A DNA stretch of 64,000 nucleotides. It comes from Plastoroseomonas hellenica (GTDB lineage Bacteria; Pseudomonadota; Alphaproteobacteria; Acetobacterales; Acetobacteraceae). Each line of letters opens with the position of its first letter. The stretch's first letter is position 1. Below are positions 7,669-16,599 of this stretch, piece after piece. The stretch spans positions 1-64,000 of the forward strand of contig NZ_JAAGBB010000021.1 of NCBI RefSeq assembly GCF_018129085.1, in the 5' to 3' direction. The position numbers were made by a program, and so were the translations under genes. The notes below the pieces were generated by a model. That model had not been told where the DNA came from. It saw only the letters and a program-made list of their open reading frames with translations, and made no database searches.

Positions 7669-8749
7669 CCGCGACCGGGGCGGCGGCGTCGGCGGACCAG
7701 CCGAGACGGAGCGGCACCCCTTCCTCCGGCGCCACCGATGCCTGCCAGGTGGGTATGGTGACCCGGAGCCGGCCGAGATCGGCGGTCTCCACGGTCACCG
7801 AATGCCCTGCGCCGAGGAAGGCAGCGGAGGCGATCCGCCCATCCACGACATTCTCCGCCGTCTCGCCGGCGGTGAGCACGGTAATGCGCTCGGGGCGGAG
7901 CGAGAGCAGCACGGCCTCGCCGGCGCGCGCGCCGTCCATCGCCTGCACCAGCCGCGTGCCGCCCGCGGTGAGCACGGCGCCACCCTGGCGCGCCTCGGCG
8001 ACCCGCGCCGAGATCATGTTCGACTTGCCGAGGAAGTCGGCCACGAAGCGGGTGCGCGGCCGCTCATAGAGTTCGACCGGCCCGCCCATCTGCACCAGCT
8101 TGCCGTGGTTCAGGATGGCGACCCGGTCGGAGAGCGACATCGCCTCCTCCTGGTCATGGGTCACATTGACGAAGGTGCGGCCGATGCGCCGGTGCAGGGT
8201 CTTCAGCTCCTCCTGCAACTCGGCGCGCAGCTTCTTGTCGAGGGCGGAGAGCGGCTCGTCCAGCAGCAGCAACGCCGGGTCGAAGACCAGCGCGCGGGCC
8301 AGCGCCACGCGCTGCTGCTGGCCACCCGAGAGCTGCGTCGGGCGCCGTTCCGCGAATTGCGTGAGCTGCACGAGGTCGAGCGTGGCGCGCACCCTGGCGT
8401 CGCGATCGGCCCGCGCCAGGCCGCGCACCCTGAGCGGGAAGGCGATATTCTCGGCGACCGTCATGTGTGGGAACAGCGCATAGCCCTGGAAGACCATGCC
8501 GAATTCGCGCTTCTCCGGCGGCAGCACGGTGATGTCGCGCCCATCGAGCAGGATGCGCCCTTCACTCGGCGCCACGAAGCCCGCGATCATCATCAGGATC
8601 GTCGTCTTGCCGCTGCCCGAAGGGCCGAGCAGGGTCAGGAACTGACCCTGCTCCACCGTCAGGGAAGCATCCACGACCGCGGTGAAGCCGCCATAGCGCT
8701 TGGTCAGCCGCTCCAGCGTCAGGGCATGGCCCGGAACCGCACCGTTCAC
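7652..8749 (-). CDS. Polyamine-type ABC transporter ATP-binding protein (PotA-like)
   Basis: ATPase of 365 aa energising the two permeases downstream. Walker A is GPSGSGKT (42-49), with signature [15 protein letters not shown], Walker B LLLLDEPLSALD and switch HDQEEAMSLSDR. A C-terminal TOBE-type regulatory domain (about residues 240-350) is present, as in PotA and FbpC. The start GTG overlaps the stop of the aldolase-like gene (GTGA), so the transporter and aldolase genes are translationally linked. The class is clear; the substrate is not. Confidence 0.9.
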   Translation of the reverse strand: MNGAVPGHALTLERLTKRYGGFTAVVDASLTVEQGQFLTLLGPSGSGKTTILMMIAGFVAPSEGRILLDGRDITVLPPEKREFGMVFQGYALFPHMTVAENIAFPLRVRGLARADRDARVRATLDLVQLTQFAERRPTQLSGGQQQRVALARALVFDPALLLLDEPLSALDKKLRAELQEELKTLHRRIGRTFVNVTHDQEEAMSLSDRVAILNHGKLVQMGGPVELYERPRTRFVADFLGKSNMISARVAEARQGGAVLTAGGTRLVQAMDGARAGEAVLLSLRPERITVLTAGETAENVVDGRIASAAFLGAGHSVTVETADLGRLRVTIPTWQASVAPEEGVPLRLGWSADAAAPVADDEDA

Positions 8750-9516
8750 GCGCGGTAGCCCGGCTGCTCGCGGTCGAGCTTGCGGCGCAGCGCCTGCCAG
8801 GGCAGCCAGCCCTTGGTCGCCCCGGTGTCGAACTGCACGCGGGTGCGCGCGACCACCGCAGGTGGCGGCAGGTCGAGCGGGGCGCCGGAGGATTGCGCGG
8901 CGATCTGGATGCGGCAGGCCTGCTCCAGATAGTACATCCAGTAGAAGGCCTCCGCGACGGTGCGGCCGACCGTCAGCAGCCCGTGATGCTTCAGGATCAT
9001 GCAGGGGGCGTCGCCGAGGTCGCGCACCAGCCGCTCCCGCTCCGACAGGTTGTCGTCGGCGGCGACGCCTTCGTAGTCATGCGTCACCACACGGCCATCG
9101 AATTCCATGGACATCTGGTTGAGCGGCAGCAGCCCGCCCTTCTGCGCCGCGACCGCCATGCCGGCGAGCGTATGGGTGTGCATCACGCAGGCCGCGTTTG
9201 GCTGCCCGCGATGCACGGCGGAATGGATGACGAAGCCCGCCGGATTCACCGGCCAGGTGGTCTCCTGCAGCGGTTCCCCCTCGGCGTCCACGATGACGAG
9301 AGAGGAGGCGGTGATCTCCTCGAACAGCATGCCGTAGGGATTGACCAGGAAACGATGGTCCTCGCCCGGCAGCCGCAGCGAGAGATGGGTGAAGACCAGG
9401 TCGGTCATGCCGAATAGGGCGATCAGCCGGTAGGCGGCGGCGAGATCCTCGCGCAGCTCCTGCTCGGTCGGGATGCGATCCGGGTCCGGGCGTTGCGGCG
9501 GGGGCGGCAGGGCCAT
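8746..9516 (-). CDS. Class II aldolase/adducin domain protein
   Basis: Cytosolic protein of 256 aa with the class II aldolase/adducin fold seen in L-fuculose-phosphate and L-ribulose-phosphate 4-epimerase type enzymes. Zinc-ligand histidines are visible in VMHTHTLAGMAV and LKHHGLLTVG, with an FTHLSLRLPG segment near the N-terminus. The ATG at 9514-9516 was chosen for its ribosome-binding site GGAGGATATGAC; upstream frame lacks conservation. It sits between the binding protein and the ATPase gene. It may cleave or modify the transported compound or its breakdown product. Substrate unknown. Confidence 0.85.
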   Translation of the reverse strand: MALPPPPQRPDPDRIPTEQELREDLAAAYRLIALFGMTDLVFTHLSLRLPGEDHRFLVNPYGMLFEEITASSLVIVDAEGEPLQETTWPVNPAGFVIHSAVHRGQPNAACVMHTHTLAGMAVAAQKGGLLPLNQMSMEFDGRVVTHDYEGVAADDNLSERERLVRDLGDAPCMILKHHGLLTVGRTVAEAFYWMYYLEQACRIQIAAQSSGAPLDLPPPAVVARTRVQFDTGATKGWLPWQALRRKLDREQPGYRA

Positions 9517-9563
9517 GTCATATCCTCCACGCGCGGATATCCTCCGCGCGGTCCAGAGCAGAT

Positions 9564-9591
9564 CCCGTTCGGGTGCGATCACCCGAACGGG
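9564..9591 (-). terminator. Strong intercistronic hairpin downstream of the binding-protein gene
   Basis: A perfect 11-bp inverted repeat, CCCGTTCGGGT and ACCCGAACGGG around a 6-base loop, lies 7 bases after the stop of the solute-binding protein gene and 47 bp before the next start. No U-run follows, so it is more likely an mRNA-stabilising or attenuating structure than a full terminator. Such hairpins commonly keep binding-protein expression above that of the membrane parts. The preceding word AGAGCAGAT recurs near 37712 and may mark another REP-like family. Confidence 0.6.
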
Positions 9592-9598
9592 CATCGCG

Positions 9599-10720
9599 TC
9601 AGCCGGTGATGGTGTCGATGTAGTCGGCGTTGACGCTCTGGTAGTTCTCGCCCCACCAGACGCCGTCCATCGGCACCTGGACCCGCGCATTGGCGGGGTC
9701 GGTCGGGTTGAAGCGCTTCAGCGCCTCCGGCACCAAGGCCGCGGCACGCGGGTTGGTGGGACCGTTGCCGAGGAATTCCAGCAGCTTTACCTGCGGCTCC
9801 GGCTTGCCCAGCATGCTGGCGAGCAGCCGCTGCACCATGGCGCCGCCGGGATTGCCGCGCGGGATCACGAAGATGCCGGGCTGCAGCAGCGCCTGGTTCC
9901 AGATGAACTTGAGGCGGCCGTTGCTCTCCTGCTCCAGCACCTTGGCGCGGGTGTGCCAGATCATGCCCATCACCGCCTCGCCGGTGCGGAGATACTGCTC
10001 GCTCTCGCTGCCATTGGTCCAATAGACGCAGTTGCGGCGCAGCTCCGCGACGCGGCGCAGACTGGCGCGGACGTCAAGCGGGTAGAGATTCGTGATCTCC
10101 TTGCCGAGCGACATCTGCGCGGCGTCGAGCGAGGCGGTCGCATCCCGCCGCAGCAGGCGGGTGCCGGGAAAGCGGCGCAGGTCCCAGAAATCCGCCCAGT
10201 TCTGCGGCGGCGTCGGGAACTTGCTGCTGTCATAGACAAGGACGGAGCTGAAGGAATAGGGCGCCGCGCCATGGTCCATGGTGAAGACCGGGGCGATCAC
10301 GTCATCCCGCTTCACGACGCTGTAGTCGACGCGCTCCAACAGGTTCTGTCGCCCGAGCAGGATCGCCGAGGTCGCGGAGCTGTCGCAGAGATCCCAGGTC
10401 ACGCGGCCGCTTTCGACCATGCTGCGGATGCGGCCGGCCGAGGGCCCGGTACTGTCCTGGGAGACGCGCCAGCCCGGATTCTCGGCGAGGAAGGGGGCGC
10501 CGTAATTGTCACCGAAGCCCTGGTTGGCGACGCCGCCCCAGTTCACCATCACCAACTCACGCGTGCCCTGCGCCCGGGCCTCCTGCGCGAGCAGCGGCGC
10601 GGCGCCAAGGGCCATCAGCGCCTGCAGCATCGCGCGGCGGCTGATCTCGCCGCGCGCCAGCTTCTCCTGCGCAAGCGCGACGCAGTCTTCTTGAAATGAT
10701 TGAATCCCGGTCTGGCGCAT
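9599..10720 (-). CDS. Polyamine-type ABC transporter substrate-binding protein (PotD-like)
   Basis: Periplasmic binding protein of 373 aa (extracellular solute-binding family 1, spermidine/putrescine type). The ATG at 10718-10720 follows a good ribosome-binding site (GGGGGAGAG). The N-terminus has a twin-arginine-like region (EISRRAMLQALMALGAAPLL) ending in an AQEARAQ cleavage region. Family features include VNWGGVANQGFG, SMVESGRVTWDLCD and YWTNGSESEQYL. It is the first gene of the minus-strand operon, so the promoter must lie in 10721-10830, shared with the divergent oxidoreductase. Confidence 0.87.
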   Translation of the reverse strand: MRQTGIQSFQEDCVALAQEKLARGEISRRAMLQALMALGAAPLLAQEARAQGTRELVMVNWGGVANQGFGDNYGAPFLAENPGWRVSQDSTGPSAGRIRSMVESGRVTWDLCDSSATSAILLGRQNLLERVDYSVVKRDDVIAPVFTMDHGAAPYSFSSVLVYDSSKFPTPPQNWADFWDLRRFPGTRLLRRDATASLDAAQMSLGKEITNLYPLDVRASLRRVAELRRNCVYWTNGSESEQYLRTGEAVMGMIWHTRAKVLEQESNGRLKFIWNQALLQPGIFVIPRGNPGGAMVQRLLASMLGKPEPQVKLLEFLGNGPTNPRAAALVPEALKRFNPTDPANARVQVPMDGVWWGENYQSVNADYIDTITG

Positions 10721-10830
10721 AAGCGCACTCTCCCCCTTGCAGCTTGTGCCGCAGGCGTGAACCTTCCCTGCAGCGGATTGAAGCGCGCCGCGCCCGGCAG
10801 GTGAAGGCAAAATCGCGCAGGAGGACGATC

Positions 10831-12153
10831 TTGGCGGGATCCATCTTCGCAGCGGGGTTTCAATCCAGGCCCTGGTGGTGGGAAGCGGCCGAGCCGGCGG
10901 CGCGAGGACATGACCTGCCGGGCACCGCCGATGTCGCGATCGTCGGCGGCGGCTATGCCGGGCTTTCCGCCGCGCTGACCTTGCGCCGCCTGGGCCACAC
11001 ACCGGTCGTGCTGGATGCGGAACGCATCGGCTGGGGCGCATCGTCACGCAATGGCGGCATGGTCTCCGGCGGGCTCAAGGTGGCGTCCGGCGCGCTGGAG
11101 CAGACCCATGGCAGGGAAGGCGCGCGCCGTATCGCCGATGCCGCCGCCGCCAGCTTCCCCTTCATCGAGGAGACGATCGCGCGCGAGGGCATCGACTGCG
11201 ACTACGTCCGCTGCGGCCGCTTCGTGCCGGCCTGGACGCCGAAGCACTACGCGGCGCTGGAGGCGAAGGCCGGCTTCCTCGCGGAGATCACCGGCCTGCC
11301 CACCGCCATGCTGCCGCGCGCGCGCCAGCGGGAGGCGCTGGGCAGCGATCTCTATCATGGCGGCATGACGGCCGCGGCCTCCGGCAGCCTGCATCCGGGC
11401 AAATACGCGCGCGGCCTGGCTGCCGCCGCCGAACGCGCCGGGGCGGCCCTGGTCGATGGCGTGCGCGTGCAGCGCATCGCGCGGGAGGGTGACGGCTTCC
11501 GCCTGGTCACCGATCGCGGCGAGATCCGTGCCCGCGCGGTGCTGGTCGCGACCAATGGCTACAGCCTGGACAAGGAGAAGGGCGCCGCCATGCCCTGGCT
11601 GGCCCGGCGGCTGGTGCCGCTCGCCTCCTACATCATCGCGACTGAGGAATTGCCGGAACAGACCATCGACCGGCTTTTCCCCGGGCGGCGCATGATCTCC
11701 GACACCAAGCGAGTGCTGAACTACTTCCGCCCCTCGCCGGACGGCACGCGCGTGCTCTGGGGCGGCCGCGCCTCCTTCCGGACAGTCAGTGCGGAGCAGG
11801 CGGCGCCGGCGCTGCGCGCCGCGATGGTGGAATGCTTCCCGGAACTCGCGCCGGTGAAGATCACCCATGCCTGGACCGGCAATGTCGCCTTCACCTTCGA
11901 TTACCTGCCGCATATCGGCGTGCAGGAGGGCATCCACTATGCGGCCGGTTGCCAGGGCAGCGGCGTCGCGATGGCGACCTGGCTCGGCCATCAGGCGGCG
12001 CTGAAGATGGCCGGCGCCTCCAACGAGGCCTTCGCGCTGGACGGGCTGCATTTCCCGACCCGCCCGTTCTATCGCGGCGATCCGTCGCTGGTGTTGCCGG
12101 TGATCGGCGAATGGTACCGGCTGCGCGACCGGCTCGACCGGATGGCCGCGTAA
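10831..12153 (+). CDS. FAD-dependent amine/amino-acid oxidoreductase (DAO family)
   Basis: Flavoprotein of 440 aa resembling gamma-glutamylputrescine oxidase/glycine oxidase relatives. The dinucleotide-binding motif VAIVGGGYAGLSAAL lies near residue 36, followed by an acidic strand end (VVLDAERIGWGASSRNGG). I chose a TTG start at 10831 because AGGAGGA sits 6 bases upstream; there is no nearby ATG. The gene is divergent from the polyamine-type transporter operon. It probably oxidises the imported amine or a product of it, using oxygen or another acceptor. The exact substrate is not determinable. Confidence 0.82.
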   Translation: MAGSIFAAGFQSRPWWWEAAEPAARGHDLPGTADVAIVGGGYAGLSAALTLRRLGHTPVVLDAERIGWGASSRNGGMVSGGLKVASGALEQTHGREGARRIADAAAASFPFIEETIAREGIDCDYVRCGRFVPAWTPKHYAALEAKAGFLAEITGLPTAMLPRARQREALGSDLYHGGMTAAASGSLHPGKYARGLAAAAERAGAALVDGVRVQRIAREGDGFRLVTDRGEIRARAVLVATNGYSLDKEKGAAMPWLARRLVPLASYIIATEELPEQTIDRLFPGRRMISDTKRVLNYFRPSPDGTRVLWGGRASFRTVSAEQAAPALRAAMVECFPELAPVKITHAWTGNVAFTFDYLPHIGVQEGIHYAAGCQGSGVAMATWLGHQAALKMAGASNEAFALDGLHFPTRPFYRGDPSLVLPVIGEWYRLRDRLDRMAA

Positions 12154-12164
12154 AGCCGGCGCGG

Positions 12165-12626
12165 CTATCGCCGGCGCTGGAAACGGCGGTCGAAGCGCTG
12201 CGCGATATCGAGCGGATAGGATGCGGCGACCGCGAGGCCGGCGCCCTGCATGGGCCGCCGTAGGTAGAGAACCCACTCCTGCCCGGCGGCGGGCCGCGCC
12301 ACCGGCTCCGCATGTGCGCAGGGATGGAAGGGCCCTATCCTCTCGAAGCTGTAGTTCGGGGCATCGGCGCGGCCGGCCACGGCGCTGCCCGCCCGGGCCG
12401 TCGCGCGCCATGGACGCCAGTCCGGGTGCTCGACGCAGCCGCGTTGATCGACGCAGTCCGGCCCTCCGACGTCCTCGGCGCTCTCGATAACCGCGATGAT
12501 GATCGCATCATATTGGCGGGCCACGACGTTGTTCTCGTGCGAGACGGCGCAGGCGACGGCCCTCGCTGACGATAGCGAGCAGGCGGCGGCGATGCCGGCA
12601 ATGGCAAGTACGCTGCGTCGCATCAT
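12165..12626 (-). CDS. Small exported protein of unknown function
   Basis: A 153-aa protein starting at the ATG at 12624-12626 (MMRRSVLAIAG), with a typical signal peptide ending in an ARAVACA-like region. The mature part contains several cysteines (VACAVS, PDCVDQRGCVEHP, HPCAHAEP), suggesting a periplasmic disulfide-bonded protein. I do not recognise a family. It lies 11 bp from the convergent end of the FAD oxidoreductase and is divergent from the amidohydrolase. Base composition and the signal peptide support a real gene, but conservation is untested. Confidence 0.55.
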   Translation of the reverse strand: MMRRSVLAIAGIAAACSLSSARAVACAVSHENNVVARQYDAIIIAVIESAEDVGGPDCVDQRGCVEHPDWRPWRATARAGSAVAGRADAPNYSFERIGPFHPCAHAEPVARPAAGQEWVLYLRRPMQGAGLAVAASYPLDIAQRFDRRFQRRR

Positions 12627-12736
12627 GGCAGAGGATGGCTCCATTCGATATCCATCCGCTTCCTAGCACGCCGTGGACGATGGCCATGTGCTGCCTGGTC
12701 TGAGATGATCGCCTCGTGATCGCGAAGGGCCAGAGG

Positions 12737-14359
12737 ATGTCAGCACCCGAGATGATCCTGCTCAACGCCCACATCGCCACCATGGCGGCACCAGGCGCAG
12801 AGCAGCAGGCCCTCGCCGTGCAGGGCGGCCGCATCGTCGCGATGGGCGACAACGCCGCGATGCGCGACCTCGCCGGCGCTGGCACCCGCGTGGTCGATGC
12901 CGCAGGGCAGCGCGTCATCCCCGGCATCGTCGACAGCCACGCGCATCCGGATGCCTATGCGGTCAGACTGCAGGGCTGGGTGCTGCTCTCGCCCGACCAC
13001 GTGCGGACGCGGGACGAGGTGCTGAGCGCGATCCGCGCGCGCTGCGCGGCGCTGCCGCCGGGACGCTGGGGCAGCTTCTACCGGCTGAACGAGCGCGCCT
13101 CCGGCGGCTATCCGACGCTGGTCGAGCTGGATGCGGCCTCCGGCGGCCGGCCGATCTTCATCCTGCGCACCGACGGGCATCTCGGCCTCGCCAATTCCGC
13201 CGCTTTCGCGGCCTGCGGCATCGGGCCGGGCGCCACCGACCCGCCCTTCGGCCGCTTCGACCGCGACCCTGTCACCGGCGGCTTCACCGGCCTGGTGCGG
13301 GAGACTGCGGCGCATGTCTTCCTGGGCGCGATCCACGGCGCCGACACCGAGGCCGACATCATCGCCGGCATGGAAAAGGTGCAGGACGAGTGCCTCTCCC
13401 ACGGCATCACCTCGGTCGCCAATTCGCTCTGCCCCTCGGTCGCGATCCGTGCCTATCAGCGCATGCGGCGGGAGGGGCTCTGGCGCATGCGCATGGGCAT
13501 CATCGCGAGCGGGCGAGAGGAAGCGCTGATCCCGCATCTGATCGGCGCCGGCATCCAGTCCGGCTTCGGCGATGAATGGCTGCGGCTCATCGGCGTGGAA
13601 TGGTGCCCGGACTGCTCCACCTCCGGCCGCACCGCCGCCTATTGGGAGCCCTATCGCGGCACGCCGGTTCCCGGTGAGCCAGTGCCGAACACCGGCATGC
13701 TGCTCTACGACAAGGACGACCTGACGGCGCGCGCGACCGCCGCGCACAAGGCCGGGCTGCAGGTCATGATCGAAGGTGTCGGCGACCGCGGCATCGACTT
13801 CGCGCTCGATGTCATGGAGGCGGCACTGACCGCGCATCCCGTCACCGATCACCGGATGCGGGTCGAGCATTGCTGCCACGTGACGCCATCGATCCTGGCG
13901 CGGCTCAAGGCCGGCGGCTTCGTCGACAGCTCGGCGACCGGCTTCATGGACGAGTTGGGCGAGGCCTACGTCGCCAATCGCGGGCAGGAGGCGATGCAGC
14001 ACATGTGGCCGCACCGCAGCCTGATCGATGCCGGCATCCCCGCCCCCGGCCATTCCGATTTCGCGGTCTGCCGGGTGAACCCCTTCACGGCACTCGCCGC
14101 CATGGTCGGCCGCCGCAGCGGCAGCGGCGCCGACCTCGATGCGCGGGAGGCGGTGACGCCCTACGAGGCGCTGACCGCCTATACCCGCCTCGGCGCCTGG
14201 GCGCAGCGGGAGGAGATGGAGAAGGGCACGCTGGAGATCGGCAAGCTCGCCGATTTCGTCATCCTCGACCGCGACATCCTGGCAGCACACGCCGAGAGCA
14301 TCCGCGAGACCCGGGCACTCGCGACCTATGTCGGCGGGCGGGAGGCGTTCAGCGCCTAG
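12737..14359 (+). CDS. YtcJ-type metal-dependent amidohydrolase
   Basis: Amidohydrolase of 540 aa (YtcJ/LAF3 family). Metal-binding residues appear in GIVDSHAHPDA and, later, RVEHCCHVTP and GHSDFAV. The C-terminus carries the closing beta-strand typical of this superfamily (LEIGKLADFVILDRDI). The ATG at 12737 is used because similarity begins MSAPEMILLNAHIATM; an AAGGG lies upstream. The stop shares the palindrome CTAG with the convergent dimethylformamidase-like gene. It probably hydrolyses an amide or cyclic amide. Confidence 0.85.
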   Translation: MSAPEMILLNAHIATMAAPGAEQQALAVQGGRIVAMGDNAAMRDLAGAGTRVVDAAGQRVIPGIVDSHAHPDAYAVRLQGWVLLSPDHVRTRDEVLSAIRARCAALPPGRWGSFYRLNERASGGYPTLVELDAASGGRPIFILRTDGHLGLANSAAFAACGIGPGATDPPFGRFDRDPVTGGFTGLVRETAAHVFLGAIHGADTEADIIAGMEKVQDECLSHGITSVANSLCPSVAIRAYQRMRREGLWRMRMGIIASGREEALIPHLIGAGIQSGFGDEWLRLIGVEWCPDCSTSGRTAAYWEPYRGTPVPGEPVPNTGMLLYDKDDLTARATAAHKAGLQVMIEGVGDRGIDFALDVMEAALTAHPVTDHRMRVEHCCHVTPSILARLKAGGFVDSSATGFMDELGEAYVANRGQEAMQHMWPHRSLIDAGIPAPGHSDFAVCRVNPFTALAAMVGRRSGSGADLDAREAVTPYEALTAYTRLGAWAQREEMEKGTLEIGKLADFVILDRDILAAHAESIRETRALATYVGGREAFSA

Positions 14360-16596
14360 CCTCGCCCCGGCGGCGGAAAGGGCGTCGGGTCGGCGAAGCG
14401 TCGCACGAGATTCTCGACCAGCCGCGCCACCGGATTGGCGTAGCCGTCTACCGGCAAGGCGCCGATGAAGTTCATCGAGCCCACCGAGAAGACCGCGCCC
14501 TCATTCGGCGTCTCGAAGAAGGTCAGGTCCGAGCGGATGATCTCCTCCCGTGGGCCCGGCCAAGTGTGGTCACGCCGCTCCTCGTTCACCGGCTGGTAGC
14601 TCGGGTCCTCCACGACGGCGCTGGCGATGACGAGGGCATGGCGCGGCGTGCCGAGCGTCACATCGGCCCGGTCCAGCTCATGCCCCGCCGCGCCGCCGCC
14701 CATGAGGCCACGCTCGCCGAAGACCCCGCCGGGCACCGCGACGCCCTCGAGCCCCTCTCGCAGGAAGGCGACGCGGGGATCGAGAACCGCGTCGGCGAAG
14801 GTATAGGGGAAACCCTTGTAGACACCCTGGCTGCTGAAGCCGACGCCGACCAGCGCCTGCGGCGGCCGCCCGAGCCGCCGCCACAAGCCGCCATAGCTGC
14901 CGTCGAAGGCGTGATAGCTTTCGCCCGGCAGCGCTTCCCAAAGCCGGATGCCGCCTTCCGCGCGGCGGACCTCGAGCGCCCAGGGACCGTCGGGATGCGG
15001 CGCCACGCGCCAGTAGAAGCCGTTGCCGCCGAAATAGACGAAGCGTCCGCCGGTTTCGAGATAGGTGGCGATCGCGTCCAGAGTCTCGACGCTGTGGTAT
15101 TCGGGGTGCTGCCCGGTCAGCACGACGTCGTAGCGTGACAGCAGCGCCGCCCCTTCCGCGTGGACATCGTGGTCGGTGATCACCTCGAAGCCGATGCCGC
15201 GGCGGTCCAGCAGATCCGTGATGTAGCTGTCGGCGGCGATCCAGTAAGTGCCGGAGCCCGCGGGGTCCGGGTCCATCAGGTGGAACTGGCCGACGCGCTT
15301 GTCGATCATCGGGCGGCGCATGCTGGCCATGGCGACGCCGCTGCCATCGGCATGGAAATTGTAGGTCGACAGGCCGTATTCCGGATGCCCGTCCGGCGCC
15401 TGCGGCAGGGAACCCCAGGCGGCGGCCCGGGCTGCGATCTCCCGCTGCCGCCCCGGCCGCACAAACTGGCCATAGATGGTGTAGCTGAAGGTCGGGGCCA
15501 GGAAGGCGACGCGCGCCTGGCGCCCCGGTACCCGAGCGCGGACGTAGAAGACGATGTTGTCGCGGCCCGCATCCGTCTCCAGGTGCAGCGCATAGACGCC
15601 GCTCGGCCAATCCTCCGGCACCGCGAGCGTCAGCGACGGCGTCCAGCCGGCATCACCGATATCGTCGGCATGGAAGTGGATAGCGTCGTATTCGCGGGGC
15701 GACTCGGTCCAGCGATGGACGGCGCCGCTCCAGCCCGGGCCGGTCATGGCGCGCATTGGCAGGTTCACGCAGCGCCCATGCCAGCGCCCCGGGCCGATGT
15801 CGGCCACGGTATCGGTCGGGATGCCCAGGCTGAAATCCCAGTCCGCGACGGTTTCGGCCGGCACCGGAGCGGCACCGGATGCCTGCAGGTGGAGCAGGGA
15901 CAGAAGGCCGGCCTGGCTGCACAGGATCCGCGGGCGCGCGATCTTGCCGTCGAAGTGCCGGTCCACCTGACCGCCATGGCGGCGGGCGGCGATCGTGGCG
16001 GCGCCGAGCCCGGCCGGCATGCTGTCAGCCGGGATGGCGACGGCACGCTCCGCCCGCTCCTCGCGGTCGAGACGCGGCCGCCGCGGCGCCTGCGCCAGCT
16101 CGAGCATGCCGCGCGCCGGGTCGATGCGGCAGGCGATGTCGTGCCAGCAGCGTTCGGTCAGCGGCGTCTCCGCCGTGAGCGACACCGTGCGGCCCGCGGC
16201 TTCGAGGCGGCAGGTGGCGCCCTCTGGGCCGAAGCCAAGGGTCAGCGTCACGCCGCCCCCGCTCCAGGACAGCACCGCCTGCTCTCCCGCGTCGGGGCGC
16301 GTCGGCCAGATCGTCGCCAGCAGCGCGACTGGCGCAGCACCTGCCCCGAGGTCGAGCGCCGGCACATCGACGCAGGAGCCGAGCCGGATCGGTTGCTCCA
16401 CTCCGGCATGCTCGCCCTCGGCAGCGCAGGGCACCGGCACCTCACGGTAACCCGGTCCCGCGGGATTCGGATCGCCGCAGAGGATGCGGGCGACGCGGGC
16501 GCGGTAGGCGCCGCCGCCCGCGACGCTGATCATGAAGCGGATCGTCTCGCCCTGGCGGACGCTCCAGCGGTCGGCATAGCCGGTGACGGGCAGCAT
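14356..16596 (-). CDS. N,N-dimethylformamidase large-subunit-like protein
   Basis: Protein of 746 aa matching the beta (large) subunit of N,N-dimethylformamidase. An N-terminal Ig-like segment (DRWSVRQGETIRFMIS) is followed by a concanavalin-like region (about 90-240) and a C-terminal catalytic domain from about residue 340 (VAFLAPTFSYTIYGQF). Possible iron-binding tyrosines occur in GQHPEYHS and FGGNGFYWR. DMFase of known composition also has a small alpha subunit of about 130 aa; none is encoded next to this gene. It ends 3 bp before the next gene's start region and forms an operon with the peptide-type binding protein, so it may act on another imported amide. Confidence 0.8.
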   Translation of the reverse strand: MLPVTGYADRWSVRQGETIRFMISVAGGGAYRARVARILCGDPNPAGPGYREVPVPCAAEGEHAGVEQPIRLGSCVDVPALDLGAGAAPVALLATIWPTRPDAGEQAVLSWSGGGVTLTLGFGPEGATCRLEAAGRTVSLTAETPLTERCWHDIACRIDPARGMLELAQAPRRPRLDREERAERAVAIPADSMPAGLGAATIAARRHGGQVDRHFDGKIARPRILCSQAGLLSLLHLQASGAAPVPAETVADWDFSLGIPTDTVADIGPGRWHGRCVNLPMRAMTGPGWSGAVHRWTESPREYDAIHFHADDIGDAGWTPSLTLAVPEDWPSGVYALHLETDAGRDNIVFYVRARVPGRQARVAFLAPTFSYTIYGQFVRPGRQREIAARAAAWGSLPQAPDGHPEYGLSTYNFHADGSGVAMASMRRPMIDKRVGQFHLMDPDPAGSGTYWIAADSYITDLLDRRGIGFEVITDHDVHAEGAALLSRYDVVLTGQHPEYHSVETLDAIATYLETGGRFVYFGGNGFYWRVAPHPDGPWALEVRRAEGGIRLWEALPGESYHAFDGSYGGLWRRLGRPPQALVGVGFSSQGVYKGFPYTFADAVLDPRVAFLREGLEGVAVPGGVFGERGLMGGGAAGHELDRADVTLGTPRHALVIASAVVEDPSYQPVNEERRDHTWPGPREEIIRSDLTFFETPNEGAVFSVGSMNFIGALPVDGYANPVARLVENLVRRFADPTPFPPPGRG

Positions 16597-16599
16597 GGT

